Below, piece after piece: positions 1 to 12,216 of a DNA stretch of 64,000 bases (its first letter is position 1; each line of letters opens with the position of its first letter). The notes under the pieces are model-generated. The model was not told where the DNA came from and did no database searches. It worked only from the letters and a program-made list of their open reading frames with translations. The DNA lies in contig MZZL01000394.1 of assembly GCA_002749535.1 (NCBI GenBank), forward strand, positions 186,001-250,000, written 5' to 3'. Source of the stretch: Apophysomyces variabilis (Eukaryota; Mucoromycota; Mucoromycetes; Mucorales; Mucoraceae). The position numbers and the translations under genes were made by a program.

Positions 1-899
1 TTTTAAGAGGTCTCGGTCCCCCTTTTTTGTTTTCTTGCTTTTTTCGTTTTCCTTTTTTTTGTTATAGGAGCTGTATGACTCACCGACCCTCCAAAGTGAC
101 AACTATAAGAAACAAAAGAATGGGTAACTAGGACAGTCAATTCAGGTCTTGCCGCTCATTCGGCACAGGAATTGCACTGATATGTGATATGACACATCAA
201 CCCTGTAAATTTGACTAGAGCGCTATAAAAACTCAATTTTTCATACCGTGACAGTGAGCTTTTCCTGAACAATCAACCCCGCCTTCGTTGAGACTTGTGG
301 GTGGGAAATTGACAAAAACAAATCATACCACAAAAACGCATATCGATGCTCAGTATACAATCCATTACACCCTAACAAAGCTAGAGTACTGACTTACCCA
401 CTCGTTCCTCTACTTTGCCTTGCATCTACATCTTTTTCTGAACTATTGCAGAGAGAACCTGGTGTATAAAGTCCAATGTTCGGACTGTGAAAATGATGCG
501 CTCAAATTTTATCAGCCTAAAAGGTACTAGTGCTCTCTTTCCCTCTGCTTCCCTGAAAGCCGCTTAAGATCCCCTTAAAAATATAATTAATATGAAAATG
601 TAATTATGTGAAAGAAAGATTCAACAGTGTATGACTTAACCTTCCTATGGCTAATAGTCGCTGAGCGCAAGGGCAGAAATGGCAGAAAATGAAGAGACCA
701 AACAGCGGAATTTCAAAACCCACGTCTTTAAACTGCTGATGTCATAGTCCCCAAAGCGCCTTCGAAAACAAAAATTTCAGCTTTTGCTTCTGTAACTGTC
801 TGCTTGAGGCTACAGGTAAACGCGTTACACGGCTTGACAAGTGGAATTAACCAATTTTTCGAAAGATTCACCTCATACTCCCCACTCTTTTCTTAAAAA
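1..899. other. Intergenic, upstream of complex I gene
   Basis: No coding region is supported. The first 60 bases are strongly pyrimidine-rich. The remainder is AT-rich DNA with stops in all frames, and its last part must hold the promoter and 5' leader of the complex I 49-kDa subunit gene. An A-run directly precedes that gene's ATG at 900. Confidence 0.5.
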
Positions 900-2427
900 A
901 TGTCGTTTGCCGCTAGAATGTGGACACGTCGGCTTGCTACGGCATCCGCTCGCCCGTCATTCCTCAGACCCCGCTTGCAGCCTACCAGACCTTTTCAGCA
1001 TTGGCGCACTATGGCAACAGCAGTAAATGAAACTGTAAAGGACATTCCAGTGACGACCATCACAGAAGATAGAGAATTTGGTGGTAAGGTGACCATTGGT
1101 TTGCCAGCAAACCTGTATTTTTTTCCCTCCCTTTCCCATGGGCTAACTATTGTTGGACTAATCAAACATAGCCGCCTACGATGAAGAAGAGAGCAAACTG
1201 CGTAACTTTACTGTTAACTTCGGACCTCAGCATCCTGCTGCTCACGGTGTGTTGCGTTTGATCTTGGAACTGAATGGTGAGGAAATCACACGCGCCGATC
1301 CTCACGTTGGTCTGTTGCATCGTGGTACCGAAAAATTGATCGAGTACAAGACATATCTTCAAGCGCTTCCTTATTTTGATCGTCTTGATTACGTATCCAT
1401 GATGTGCAACGAACAAGCTTATTCTTTGGCTGTCGAGAAATTGTTGAACGTCGAAATTCCTGAGCGTGCCAAGTACATCCGAACGATGTTTGGCGAAATT
1501 ACCCGTATTCTGAACCATATCATGTCCGTTATGTCTCACGCTATGGACGTTGGTGCTTTGACGCCTTTCTTGTGGATGTTTGAGGAACGTGAAAAATTGA
1601 TGGAATTTTACGAACGTGTGTCTGGTGCCCGTCTGCACGCCGCCTATGTTCGTCCAGGTGGTGTTGCCCATGATCTGCCCATTGGCCTGTTGGAAGACAT
1701 TCAGAGCTGGGCTGAACAATTCGGCGATCGTATCGATGAAGTCGACGAAGTGCTCACTAAGAACCGTATCTGGAGAGTGCGTACGGAAAATGTTGGTGTA
1801 GTCACTGCAAAGGAAGCCATGGATTGGGGTTTCTCTGGTGTGTTGGTGAGAGCTTCTGGTATTAAGTGGGATATCCGTAAGACTCAGCCCTATGATGCCT
1901 ACGATAAAGTTGAATTCGATGTGCCAGTTGGTCAGACTGGTGACTGCTACGACCGTTACTTGTGCCGTATGGAAGAAATGCGCCAATCGCTTCGCATTAT
2001 TGCCCAGTGTGTCAACCAGATGCCCGAAGGCAACCACAAGATCGATGACTGGAAGGTATAAAATTTGCATTAAGGTCTTTATGGTTTTGTGGGGAACGGG
2101 ATCTGATTCGCCACAAAATAGATTGCTCCTCCTCCGCGTGCTGCCATGAAGGAAAACATGGAGGCTTTGATTCATCACTTCAAACTGTACTCTGAAGGTT
2201 ACTCAGTCCCTGCTGGTGAGACTTATACGGTCATTGAGGCTCCCAAGGGTGAATTTGGCGTGTTCCTTGTCTCTGATGGATCCAACAGACCCTACCGTTG
2301 CAAGATCAAGGCCCCAGGTTTTGCTCATCTCCAAGGTTCAGACTTCATGTCCCGAGGTCACTTGCTTCCTGACATGGTTACCATCATCGGTACCATGGAT
2401 ATTGTGTTTGGTGAAGTCGACCGATAA
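900..2427 (+). CDS. nuo-49: NADH:ubiquinone oxidoreductase 49-kDa subunit (complex I, NDUFS2/NuoD family)
   Basis: A core peripheral-arm subunit of mitochondrial complex I that helps form the quinone-binding site. There are three exons: the first carries an arginine-rich, acid-poor N-terminus ([18 protein letters not shown]) typical of a matrix-targeting presequence; intron 1 runs from about 1084 to 1170 and intron 2 from about 2056 to 2111. The mature part shows the family signatures [36 protein letters not shown]-like [18 protein letters not shown] and the C-terminal PGFAHLQG...[12 protein letters not shown] ending. Spliced length is about 460 residues, normal for fungi. Start chosen because it is the only ATG giving a presequence in frame. 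No break or missing motif seen. A long antisense ORF over exon 2 is a shadow. Confidence 0.96.
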
Positions 2428-3182
2428 TTTACCTGCCGTCGCCGCTTTTTTAGCATGTAGAATATACATAAACTTAAACGTGAAAAAAGTTAAATCTATA
2501 TTAATTAGTGGCATTATAGTGAGAAGTGGGATTAGCGCGTGATGCAGAGGCTCTTCGTTATAATAGAGAAAAAGAACAATTCGGTAAATCTAACCGAAGC
2601 AACGACACGATCCGAAATGACCTTTCAACAACCCTGCTGATGAGTAAACACTCCATCTGTTTATCTGCGTACATTAATAGACCCGCTTCAACCGACCCAT
2701 GACTATGTTCCTGGTTAACCAGACGCATCGTCGTGAGATACAATGACGTGGATATCTTCACAATTAGCGCTGTGTGAAGGTGTCTAATGCTGTGTAACGG
2801 TGAAAGACCGATCAGACTATGTAAGCTTGGTGAACGAAAGCACAATAGCATGCTAGTCTTGCAGCAGACTGAGGAAAAACAATGGATAATTTTTATGAGT
2901 CTATTTTCCCTAAGCAGCGGGTTGTATTGGATATGACCGACATCACATATCTCGTTCGTTTCGACACTGCTTTGATTTACGTTCCTTCATGAATTTAATC
3001 GTCTTCCTTTACCTTGTATATTTTCTTTTAAAGGAGAACCTACTACATATAGAACGCCGGCACTTTTCAGAGGATTAAGCAAACCCCAACATGGTTGCAA
3101 GTGGTTATCCGTAGGAGAATATACATATTTGTCATGTTTATCGACTTGTTATAATATACACTGAAGAGGCTATTTTTTTTTT
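2428..3182. other. Intergenic between convergent complex I and AlaX genes
   Basis: No supported gene. It lies between two genes whose 3' ends face each other, so it should hold both terminators/polyadenylation regions. A T-run directly precedes the AlaX stop codon (read on the plus strand). Confidence 0.45.
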
Positions 3183-3845
3183 CTATGCAATATTGTATCC
3201 AACCCGCAATTTCCCTTGATTTTTCTTTGCGTTTCGTATAATGATTTTGCCAATTTCACTTGTATTTGCTACATGTGTACCTCCACAGGGTGATGGAGCC
3301 AGATCACCAAATTGGATTTGTCGCGACGGCTGGTCCCAATTGTTCGTGGTCGGTAGAGCTTGTTCTACTAATGAATTTACAAGGGCTCCGACTTTTTCTT
3401 TGAATGTTGCAAGATCCTGCGGTATGGGCCCATCAAATGTCACGAATCCTGCTCCAGGGAAATGGTTTCCACTACAGCCTTGAAGATCGGGATACAACTG
3501 ATTCACAGCATTCGACAAAAGATGGCCAGCTGAATGCCATCGAGCATGCAGTATGCGCTTATCCTTGTCAACTTTCTGCGTCACTATCTGACCGATTTCG
3601 AAAGGACCATCACAGTAATGCCGGACCACATTTTCTGAATTTGCCAGTTTCTTGACATCTGCTTGCTGATCGTCCCATAGTAGCCAACCTTGATCTGCTG
3701 GTTGACCTCCACCTTGGGGATGAAATATTGTGTTGTCTAAGACCACATAGGTGCCGTCCTGGTCTTTTCCCACATCAAGGATAGTTGCTTTTGCCAACGT
3801 ATTATAGGTATCACGGTAATAAAGTCGAAGTGTGCTGGAAAGCAT
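3183..3845 (-). CDS. Freestanding alanyl-tRNA editing protein, AlaX type
   Basis: Members of this family hydrolyse mischarged Ser-tRNA(Ala) or Gly-tRNA(Ala) in trans; they are homologous to the editing domain of alanyl-tRNA synthetase. The single exon codes for 220 residues, in the AlaX size range. The zinc site is visible: an HxxxH motif inside HARWHSAGHLL and a CxxxH motif inside PSPCGGTHVANT. The preceding region has the barrel signature HPQGGGQPADQG. The start at 3845 is the first ATG of the open frame. No aminoacylation domain is present, so it is not an AlaRS fragment created by truncation: the frame begins with its own compact N-terminal barrel. A complete AlaRS gene occurs elsewhere in the window (60085-63425). 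Confidence 0.9.
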   Translation of the reverse strand: MLSSTLRLYYRDTYNTLAKATILDVGKDQDGTYVVLDNTIFHPQGGGQPADQGWLLWDDQQADVKKLANSENVVRHYCDGPFEIGQIVTQKVDKDKRILHARWHSAGHLLSNAVNQLYPDLQGCSGNHFPGAGFVTFDGPIPQDLATFKEKVGALVNSLVEQALPTTNNWDQPSRQIQFGDLAPSPCGGTHVANTSEIGKIIIRNAKKNQGKLRVGYNIA

Positions 3846-6167
3846 TCTTTCTTTGCGAAACCCTGAAGAGAGAATGCTCTGCTTTTGTACTCCTCGCGGT
3901 CGGTTCTCTTAGACAAATGAGTCAACGACCTTTAGCCAATCATTGGACACCTTATCCTTCTGTTACTTGCTGTATTTGGGTCTAAATGATTTAAACAAGG
4001 CACGTTCGTTCTCGGCGATTAGCCAAAATGATATCATCATTGACAAGGTGAAGTGTTGATCTGCCTGCCATAGGCTTAAAGAATGCTGACCTGGAAAATT
4101 TAAACAGCGGTGAAGCTACCCCGTGTGAACCGTGCAGGTGTTATCTCCGGACGGCCGATTTTATCAGCTTCGACTCGAACTCTCCTTCACAAAAGCTGCA
4201 GTTTGAGCATATTGTGCGAAGTTTAGAAAGATGTTGTCGAAGATAATTCCGCATAAGAAGGATTGTCAACCAAAAACCGATCTCTTTTTAAATGTGCTCG
4301 AAGTTTTATAAAAGAAAGGTTAGGAAAGAAGACAAAAGGATAGGAAACAAGACGTGATTTGCAAGCTATCTAAAGTAATATAGCTGTATACAAGTCATTT
4401 TAAGTCAGTCATTTGGTCTTTCGGCTCAAATTGAGCAGTATATAAAGGCGAATCTATAACGCTTGCTCGCTTACACATCCAACAGTCTCGGCCATGATTG
4501 TAGCACTGCCTGCATAGTATGAAATACATGTTGGACCAAAGCAAATTTTAACTTTGGCGTACTCTCTGTCAGAATAAGCTTAAAAAGCGCAGTAGCTATT
4601 CCAACTCTTCATTCTTGCTTTGCGGTTGTGTAAGGCTTTTGAACTTGCAGTGCTCTTATATATATGGCTTGGTTTATTCATTTTAAAGTACTCAACCAGT
4701 GACAATGGACGTCACCATTGACCAGTCCGTAATACTAACAGCTTAACACAGCTCATCATGCTCCAACCAGTTCCGTAGTATTGAACAGCGAAATCAAGGA
4801 CAACAAGTCTACGGCTTCCGTGAGCGGCTGGTTTGTTGTGTTTAACGTTTGCAGAGAAAATGGAGCGCTGCACTACTTGGTGAGAGCTTGAAGAATATTA
4901 GAGCGAAGGATAATGATCGTACGGATGGACATTATTTTATTTTCACTTACGGCGGGGGAGCTAGTCGCAAAAGCAAGGTGATTCTGGGCAGAGGCTACGC
5001 AGGCTAAAACACAGAGACAATGGATGTAAATTATTATTTTAGATATAGTTAATCGAAATATTTACTGACGATTTAATATGTGGAGAATGAGAGCCAAAAG
5101 GCGGAAAACGGCAAGGCCTTATGAGCGCAAGGTATTTTGAAACGGACCTAAATACTCTCGCAAGAACCTATAGGTGTGAGCCACACAGCTAATATCTGAA
5201 AACCAGATGAGATAAAGACTCTGTTAAGGTATTTAGATTTTCTGCATGGTTCCATGTACCTCCTTCAGTATTACTCTGTAACTGCCCCTTAGTATGCGTG
5301 TGAATCACGTTTAACAGACATATGGTCTATTTCGATGTGTCGATGAACATATATGATAAGGGGGGTTCATTCTTCTATGCTTTATGTAAATGTTTCCATT
5401 AGCATGAAAAATCGAAATAAAGTGTTAAGTTTTAAGTAGGTTCCGATATATAGGCATAACCCAATGTATTAGAGTAAACCAGTCAACATGGTCTCTTCTT
5501 CTTCACAATAGAAGCCTGTGCAACAACCAAAAACTAATCATTCTGAGAACGTGCTATTCCTTTCTTTTATTTAAGCCCAAAGATACTTTCATTGATCTGA
5601 TGGATATTGAATATGACAGGCAGTAGTTGGAAATCGAAATGAGATTTCTTTTTGTTCTACTAGCTTTTTCTTTAAAAAAGCACACTTCAAAGTCAGATTC
5701 AAAACCATCTTGGAATGGATGTGGTTCAGCATGTGGCCGATCAAAGCTGATCTTGTATGCAAGCATCTTACGCATTGACAATAAAAAGTTAATAAAGCCA
5801 TCCATGTGGGTTTTATGCAAGAGACTGTCGCTGTCTGTGTTTCCCGTAGCCTGGTTGCATTTCTGATGGAAATTCAGTGTCCACTCTTGTGTGTAACCAT
5901 GCCGTGACTGCATCTGAATATCCCAGAATGGGAAATCCACCGTGAAGCGAAAATGGGTGGTTTCTTTGGTTCTTCGTTGGGAAACATCACAGAAGACGAA
6001 AACTTTTTTCGGCCCTTTTCATTTCTTCTTTGTTTCATTGCTTCATTACCAACAATATCCCATCCAATACACCCCATCGACATATAGTACTTCCTCCTTC
6101 CTTCTTTCCATCATCGCAACGTCCGGTTATCCGCTTCACAATCATCTAGCCTAACTTGGACGTATTC
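3846..6167. other. Long intergenic region between divergent AlaX and PAK genes
   Basis: About 2.3 kb with no ORF that resembles a known protein; the short frames present lack homologous motifs and consistent splice signals. It separates two divergently transcribed genes and so holds both promoters. I saw no tRNA-like structure or long repeat in it. Confidence 0.4.
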
Positions 6168-8703
6168 ATGTCGTCGCCTAGTAATAGCAAGAGCTCTAGT
6201 TTACATCGATCCCTATCTGGCCATCTGCAACGTCTACATATTCGTAATCATGATGCCGTTCCAGTCCCAGATATCTCCGAGAAACGTATGTCCCGAGTAT
6301 TTCCGCCTCTTCTTTAATCTTACATCGTGTATAGGTCGGAAGCAGTCGATCAGGTCGTCCGCTCGCCAAGTCACGGATAGTGGTGTAGATGCGTCCAGTG
6401 TAATATCTACATCGCCTGCAACCAATAATAAGCCCGGCTCGTTCTTATCAAGAACCCTCTCAACAAAACGCAACCGCTCCGATTCCGTCGGCAAATCCCC
6501 CCCTTTACCCTCCACCAGCTCACCTCTCCTCAAACCATTGCAAAGTCGTTCTGATCCTAGTATGCCACAAGCACCTACTACTACCAACTATTCATCCCAG
6601 CTTAACCGAATCAGCGGAAAGAGTGAAGACGATTCTGTCGGCTCAGATTCGCCCCAGCAGGAGTCGTCATTGAAGGATATGAGTAACGGTAAAGGTAGTC
6701 GCTCGTTCAAAGACGTGTTTGGAAAAGTTGTCGGCAGTTTTAATGGTAACCAGCATTTCGTCTGCTACCTATTTCGTTGTTAATGTTAGCATAAACAGAT
6801 CTGCTAAACAAGGACACTCCGAAACAGCCCGAGAAGGAAATGGAGATCTCGGGTCCATACAATGCAAAACATGTTACCCATGTTGGGTTCGACTCTGCAA
6901 CAGGTGAATTTACAGGTTTACCGTATGAATGGCAAATACTGTTGAAGCAAAGTGGTATTTCCAAACACGAACAATTCCAAAATCCACAAGTAAGTAAGAA
7001 ATATTAAAAGGATTCTGTCGTCATATAAACCACGAATCCTGCCGTTTACAGGCTGTCTTGGATGCTATTGGGTTTTACCAAGAAACGCGTAACCGTGACA
7101 ATGATGACTCTGTGTACCACAAAATGGAAAAGGCGCACAGTGAGATTAAGTCATCTATTCCCAAGGCACAAAGCCCTCCATCGTCGCCGCCCATTAGCCC
7201 TTCGCGTCAGCCTCATGAATATGTATCTGAATCTGCCACTACTTCGTATCAAAACCGCTTGGAAGAATTTATTGTAAGTTTCGCTTTCCGGTTGTACGGA
7301 ATAATAGATCTCATCACTTTCGCGTTAGCGCTCCCCCACACAATCGCCCACCCATGAGAAAAGTAAGGAACTCTTGTATGTAGTGCAATTTGTTGATAGA
7401 GTACAGAATATCACCCGTCTGAGAAACCCACCTCACCATCGCACGACCGTTTCTTTGCGGAAATGGGAATCGAACCACCCCGTTATAGTCCATCAAAGAG
7501 TCACGCTGCCCGAGATTACGATATTAAGCGCAAGCTTAGCGCAAAACAACGCGATAAAAGGGAAGAAAGACCGAAAGAACAGGGTACTTTAACTGGATCA
7601 CCTGGTACGGTGAAACAGAGAGTGCCAAAGGAACGCAAGAGTACTATGAAGGATGCTGAAGTGATTGCTAAGTTGAAGTCTATCTGTACCGAGACAGACC
7701 CAAGTGCTGTCTACAGGAACATGACTAAAATTGGACAGGGGTAAAAAATGAGTGGTGTAAAATAATTGTCTTATTGGACGTGTTATAGTGCGTCAGGTGG
7801 TGTTTATACCGCGTACGTTGAAGGAAGCGATCGTCCAGTAGCTATTAAGCAAATGAACCTCGAGCAACAACCTAAAAAAGAGCTGATTATTAACGAGATT
7901 TTGGTGATGAAAGAATCACAGCATCAGAACATCGTCAACTTTATCGATTCGTACCTCTGGCGGGGCGATCTGTGGGTCATCATGGAATACATGGAAGGCG
8001 GCAGCTTGACGGATGTGGTTACGAACAATATGATGATGGAGGGACAGATCGCTGCTGTTTGTCGGGAAGTTTTGGAAGGGTTATGTCACTTGCACGCCAA
8101 GGGTGTCATCCATCGTGATATCAAGAGTGACAACGTGCTTTTGAGTTTGCATGGTGACATCAAATTAAGTAAGTAGTACAAGGGTGCAAATGAGCCGTTA
8201 CTGAAAGGTGATTCATTTCAGCCGATTTTGGATTTTGTGCCCAGTTAAACGATATGCAAGCGAAACGCACCACCATGGTCGGAACACCATACTGGGTAAC
8301 AAACTATATTTGACACATCTGAATTTTCTGCTGACTTAGTTTCCTTTAACAGATGGCTCCTGAAGTGGTGACGCGTAAGGAATATGGACCTAAAGTGGAT
8401 ATTTGGTCTCTCGGTATCATGGCAATTGAAATGGTTGAAGGTGAACCACCATATTTGAACGAGAACCCGTTAAGAGCTCTTTATTTGATTGCCAACAATG
8501 GGACACCAAAACTGCAAAATCCTGAGGCCCTCAGCCCTGTGTTCCGTGACTTTCTGGGCCGCTGTCTCTCTGTTGAAGTAGAACGAAGACCTTCTGCCGC
8601 CGAGTTGCTGAAACATCCCTTCTTAAGACTGGCCGATCCTTTACCTTCACTTGCTCCTCTGATTAGAGCTGCCAGAGATGCTGTCAGACGCGAGCGATCA
8701 TAA
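6168..8703 (+). CDS. p21-activated protein kinase (PAK/Ste20 group) with CRIB domain
   Basis: Serine/threonine kinase activated by Cdc42/Rac GTPases, acting in polarity and MAP-kinase signalling. Reading from the ATG at 6168 and joining short GT-AG introns gives a serine/proline-rich N-terminus, a CRIB motif ([16 protein letters not shown], around 6845-6890), a linker, and a full kinase domain. Kinase landmarks: glycine loop IGQGASGGVY, VAIK lysine, HRDIKSDN catalytic loop, DFGFC, activation loop [15 protein letters not shown], and the STE20-type [17 protein letters not shown]. There is no PH domain upstream of CRIB, so it resembles Ste20/Shk1/PakA rather than Cla4. A 34-nt exon (about 7329-7362) is needed to keep the frame between the linker and the exon beginning near 7407. 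AATAAA lies about 20 bp after the stop. Confidence 0.93.
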
Positions 8704-10285
8704 CTTATTGCCTATGGATTTGTAAATAAAGCACAAAGATCTTTTTTTAGGTAGATTGTCTCTAAAATGGCATGTATTGAATAATAGAGTTCAACACTGT
8801 ACAAGTATCAAAATTGCTATGTTCGCCAGCTTAATACTTACCAAAGAGTGAGTGCCCTTACGTATTTAGGAGCCGGTGATAGGCTCTCCGTAACTAAATC
8901 CCTCTCCGTAAACAGAGCATCCCTGGTGAACCCTTGTTTAGTCTAACACTGTCTTGCAAAAGTAACGACAACCACCAGTTACTTTGACTCCTCCAACCAA
9001 ATCCTTTCATTCGGAGTACGACAAATCTATCACCGCGCCTTGTTACAAAATGGCTACATCAATGGAGTGGCCTTTACACTGAGACACGGGCATCTTCCAT
9101 ATCTTTGGCTGATAAATGAGCAGTTTCCATTTCGACAGAAGTAAATTGCAATCGTTAAAGTTATCAATCAAAGACTTGGCTTCGGTTAAACATTGTCAAC
9201 GTGTAGATTTGGGTTACATTCGATCTTTGGTGTAGGGTATGATTCCTTTTTAGCTATGTGCTGATGCATGTTGCCGACGTGGTGAAACACAGAGAAATTT
9301 AAGTTTTCAGTCAGCTATTGAAGTTAAAATTCTTTCGGTCTTTATTCACGACTTACGGGCGCTGCACTTTATCAGTATGTCCCATCTAGCTTCGTCAATA
9401 TAAAAAAAAACAAGTGTAGAAGAGAGAAGGTCTTTTAGCGTAAGTGAAAAAAAACGCTGTGAGAGACAAAAGAAGGAGAAGGAACAACAAGAAAACAAGT
9501 AATGAAGATGTGAGTTGAAAAAGGAGATAAAACAAAAATTGGTAATATTGTCAGGCAATGCTATGAACGTGAATTGCAGCTGCTCAACGAACTTTGCGCA
9601 TGGCTACACTGTGTGTAAAGTCAAACATGGCTATATGGTCCGTTCCCAAGATTCGGAAGGGTACTCACAACGACTCTATTTCTGTTCTGCTTTCTCCACT
9701 TCAGTAGCATTGAAGTCCTTGCTCGGTATTGTCGCATCTGATCAGTATTCTTTCACAACGTTATTTTACTTGCTATGCCAGATCATAAATTGAAATTCTT
9801 TTAAATTTGGAAGGTGTTGACCTGTTTCTTATGTCAGAATGAAAGTTGAGCACCTTCAGCGTCATTCATTCGAGCTACTCAGAAATAACTAATTGTCCTC
9901 GTCTTGGCCACGTCATGTTCGTTTTCTCTTTTATCTGCGTGAATTCTGACAATGTAGTATACAGAGCAAATGAGAAAAGAATGAACAAAAAAGACCATGG
10001 CTTCTTAAGTAGAGGAAGGATTTTAGATCGAGATTCATACTTGCAATAACAAACTCAGCGGAAAAGCATAACCAAGCCATGCTGTGGTTTTATGTGCTCT
10101 ATCTTTATACGATCGACTTGCAAAAAATGAATGCACGTAAAATTGCAGTTACATTGAATAAGAAATATAAGGGGTACAATATCTGATTAGTAAGCAAACT
10201 GCACAGCAGAGAAGGTAATAATACTAGCATGGTGCGTCAAGAGAACGAGATATAATATATAATATATATTTATGGGAATGCTGTT
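8704..10285. other. Intergenic between convergent PAK and MFS genes
   Basis: No supported gene. It contains AT-rich DNA, short A/T runs near 9400-9460, and an alternating TA-rich stretch just before 10270. The short ORFs here show no recognisable motif or coding-like composition. Confidence 0.4.
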
Positions 10286-12216
10286 TTAGGCTTCCACGCT
10301 ACCGTTAGCGGCAAAGACGAAGAAAAGAACCCAGGCGGCCAAGAGACACACGACGAAGATGCCAAGGTATACATAGCCGAGGTAACTGCTGGCAGTGCCT
10401 GTGTACGAGTCCAAGCCTTGTTGTGCCAAAGCCACTTCCTTGTCATTCATCTCCTTCATACGCTTAATGCGCTTCTTACGACCCATTTCCAAGAGATTCT
10501 TGAGATAAATACGTTGGGTCAGCCATAAGAAGGCAATAAGTAAAAGACCGACGCATGACAGGACAAGGAAAAGAATCATGACACCTAATAATGGGCCTTG
10601 TAAGCTACTTTTTCTCGTGGTGGTTGAAGAGATCACACAGGGTGATGACTCATATTACTTACCAGTATAGGCCTGGTTGGCAGTATGATCCTGAACAACA
10701 CCGACAATAATATCCAAAATCGTCGTTCCGATGTTGTTTGAACTCTTGTAAATACCCAGACCGGTACCAATGTAATCCGAGGGCAAAATCATACCAATGG
10801 AGGTAATCATGGCAATAGGTCCAAAGGCGAGAGAGATACTGTAGAACACCATACCCACCACAGCGCTAACATAGGTCCAGCCCAGAAGAACAGAACTCAA
10901 AATCAAGAAAATGGCAGAGACGATGACTGCAAGTAAATGAGAAAAGCGAGCAAGTTAGTTAAGCAGAGAATAAACGAAAAAATAAATCAATAAGGGAATT
11001 TGGCTTCTACTTACGGACAAGAACACGGCAACCAAAGGCATCCATGAAAAGACCGAGCAAAGGCGTAGCAACAATAGGAACCACTTGGGAGGCACTGGCC
11101 TTGTAGCCAGCCAAAGTTTGAGTGCCACCAAAGTGCATCGACACAAACTCGGTACTGATAGTCTGGAAAGAGGACCAAACGGCAGCGAAGATGAATTCGA
11201 TCAAAGCAATATGCCAAAAGAAAACGGGGAACTTAAGCACAGAGCGCCAATTGAAGGATTTCTTTGCTTTGAGTTTCATCAGTTCTTCCTTGGTGACCAC
11301 ATTGCCACGCAAGCGTTTGACGATCAGAGCGTAAATAAGATTCATGCCGATGGAGAATCCACAGATAATGAACGACAGCCAGAATGGCCATACCCAGTCT
11401 TGCGTAGCGTCCGCAATGGGATTGGCCACCAAGGTGCCCAAAAAGGTAGCCAGACGACTGATGGACAACTGCATGCCGATGGCAAGCGAAAGATGCTGTG
11501 TTCTGAACCATTTCGACAACAACGATTCTTGCATAGTGACAATCAAACCGCTGCCAATGCCAAAAACGACACGTCCGACAATCATCAGAGGAAATGAGGT
11601 ATACTTCGCAGCAAGTGCCGTCAACAAACTTCCAACAATAACCAACAAGTTGACAACAAGCGTACCCCAGACAGAACCAAACATGTCGATGAAAACACCA
11701 CCCACAATAGGGAAAATGGTGTTGATGATCGAGACCGAAGATGAAATCACACCGTATCGCGTATTATCGATGACCAGATTCTGTTCAATTTTTTTTTTTG
11801 CGGAAGATGCTCGTTTTTAGTCGGGTACTTTTCAAATTGTCTATGCAATATTTTTTTCTTTGGGCTTACGGTTTTAATTTGCTTTTTCATCGCACTCAAA
11901 GCGCTACCAGAAAAGTGCGAACCCACTGTATTTCAGTTAAGGAAGGAGAAAGAGACAAGGACAGGTTAAAGCATGTTTTTTTTTCAGTGTAGGATGGGTT
12001 GGATTATAGTCAAAGGGAAGAAAAGGAAAAAAAAAAGCCTATATTACCTGGAAGCAAGAGAGCAGTAACCAGGGCGATTAGCTTATACTGCCAGGGAGCG
12101 TTTGCCAACTCGGCATCGCCATCAGAAGGTTTGTTGCTAGGCTTTTCTTCGCTGAGAGGATCGGGCGTCTCGTCTTTTATGTAGTCCAACTCATGCTTTT
12201 CCAAGTTGGCCGTCAT
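10286..12216 (-). CDS. Major facilitator superfamily transporter, MFSD1-like
   Basis: A polytopic membrane transporter. The start at 12216 opens a hydrophilic acidic N-tail (MTANLEKHELDYIKDE...), followed by the first membrane segment (YKLIALVTALLLP), then a small exon coding GSHFSGSALSAMKKQIKT (about 11860-11915), then the long exon beginning NLVIDNTRYGVISSSVSI. The pattern DNTxYGVISSSVSIINTIFP and PIVGGVFIDMFG resembles MFSD1, a lysosomal dipeptide transporter in animals. Further exons cover the middle and C-terminal membrane segments (WTYVSAVVGMVFYSISLAFG; GYVYLGIFVVCLLAAW). A basic loop, GRKKRIKRMKEM, lies between late helices. Subfamily assignment is from remembered motif similarity; the substrate in this fungus is unknown. 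Confidence 0.85.

Noticed and set aside
1162..2178. 338-codon antisense frame over the complex I gene
   Set aside because: It is the shadow of a strongly coding exon on the other strand, and its protein has no recognisable motif.
7463..7490. tRNA T-arm-like word (gggaatcgaaccacc)
   Set aside because: It lies inside a PAK exon whose reading frame explains it, and no cloverleaf can be formed around it.
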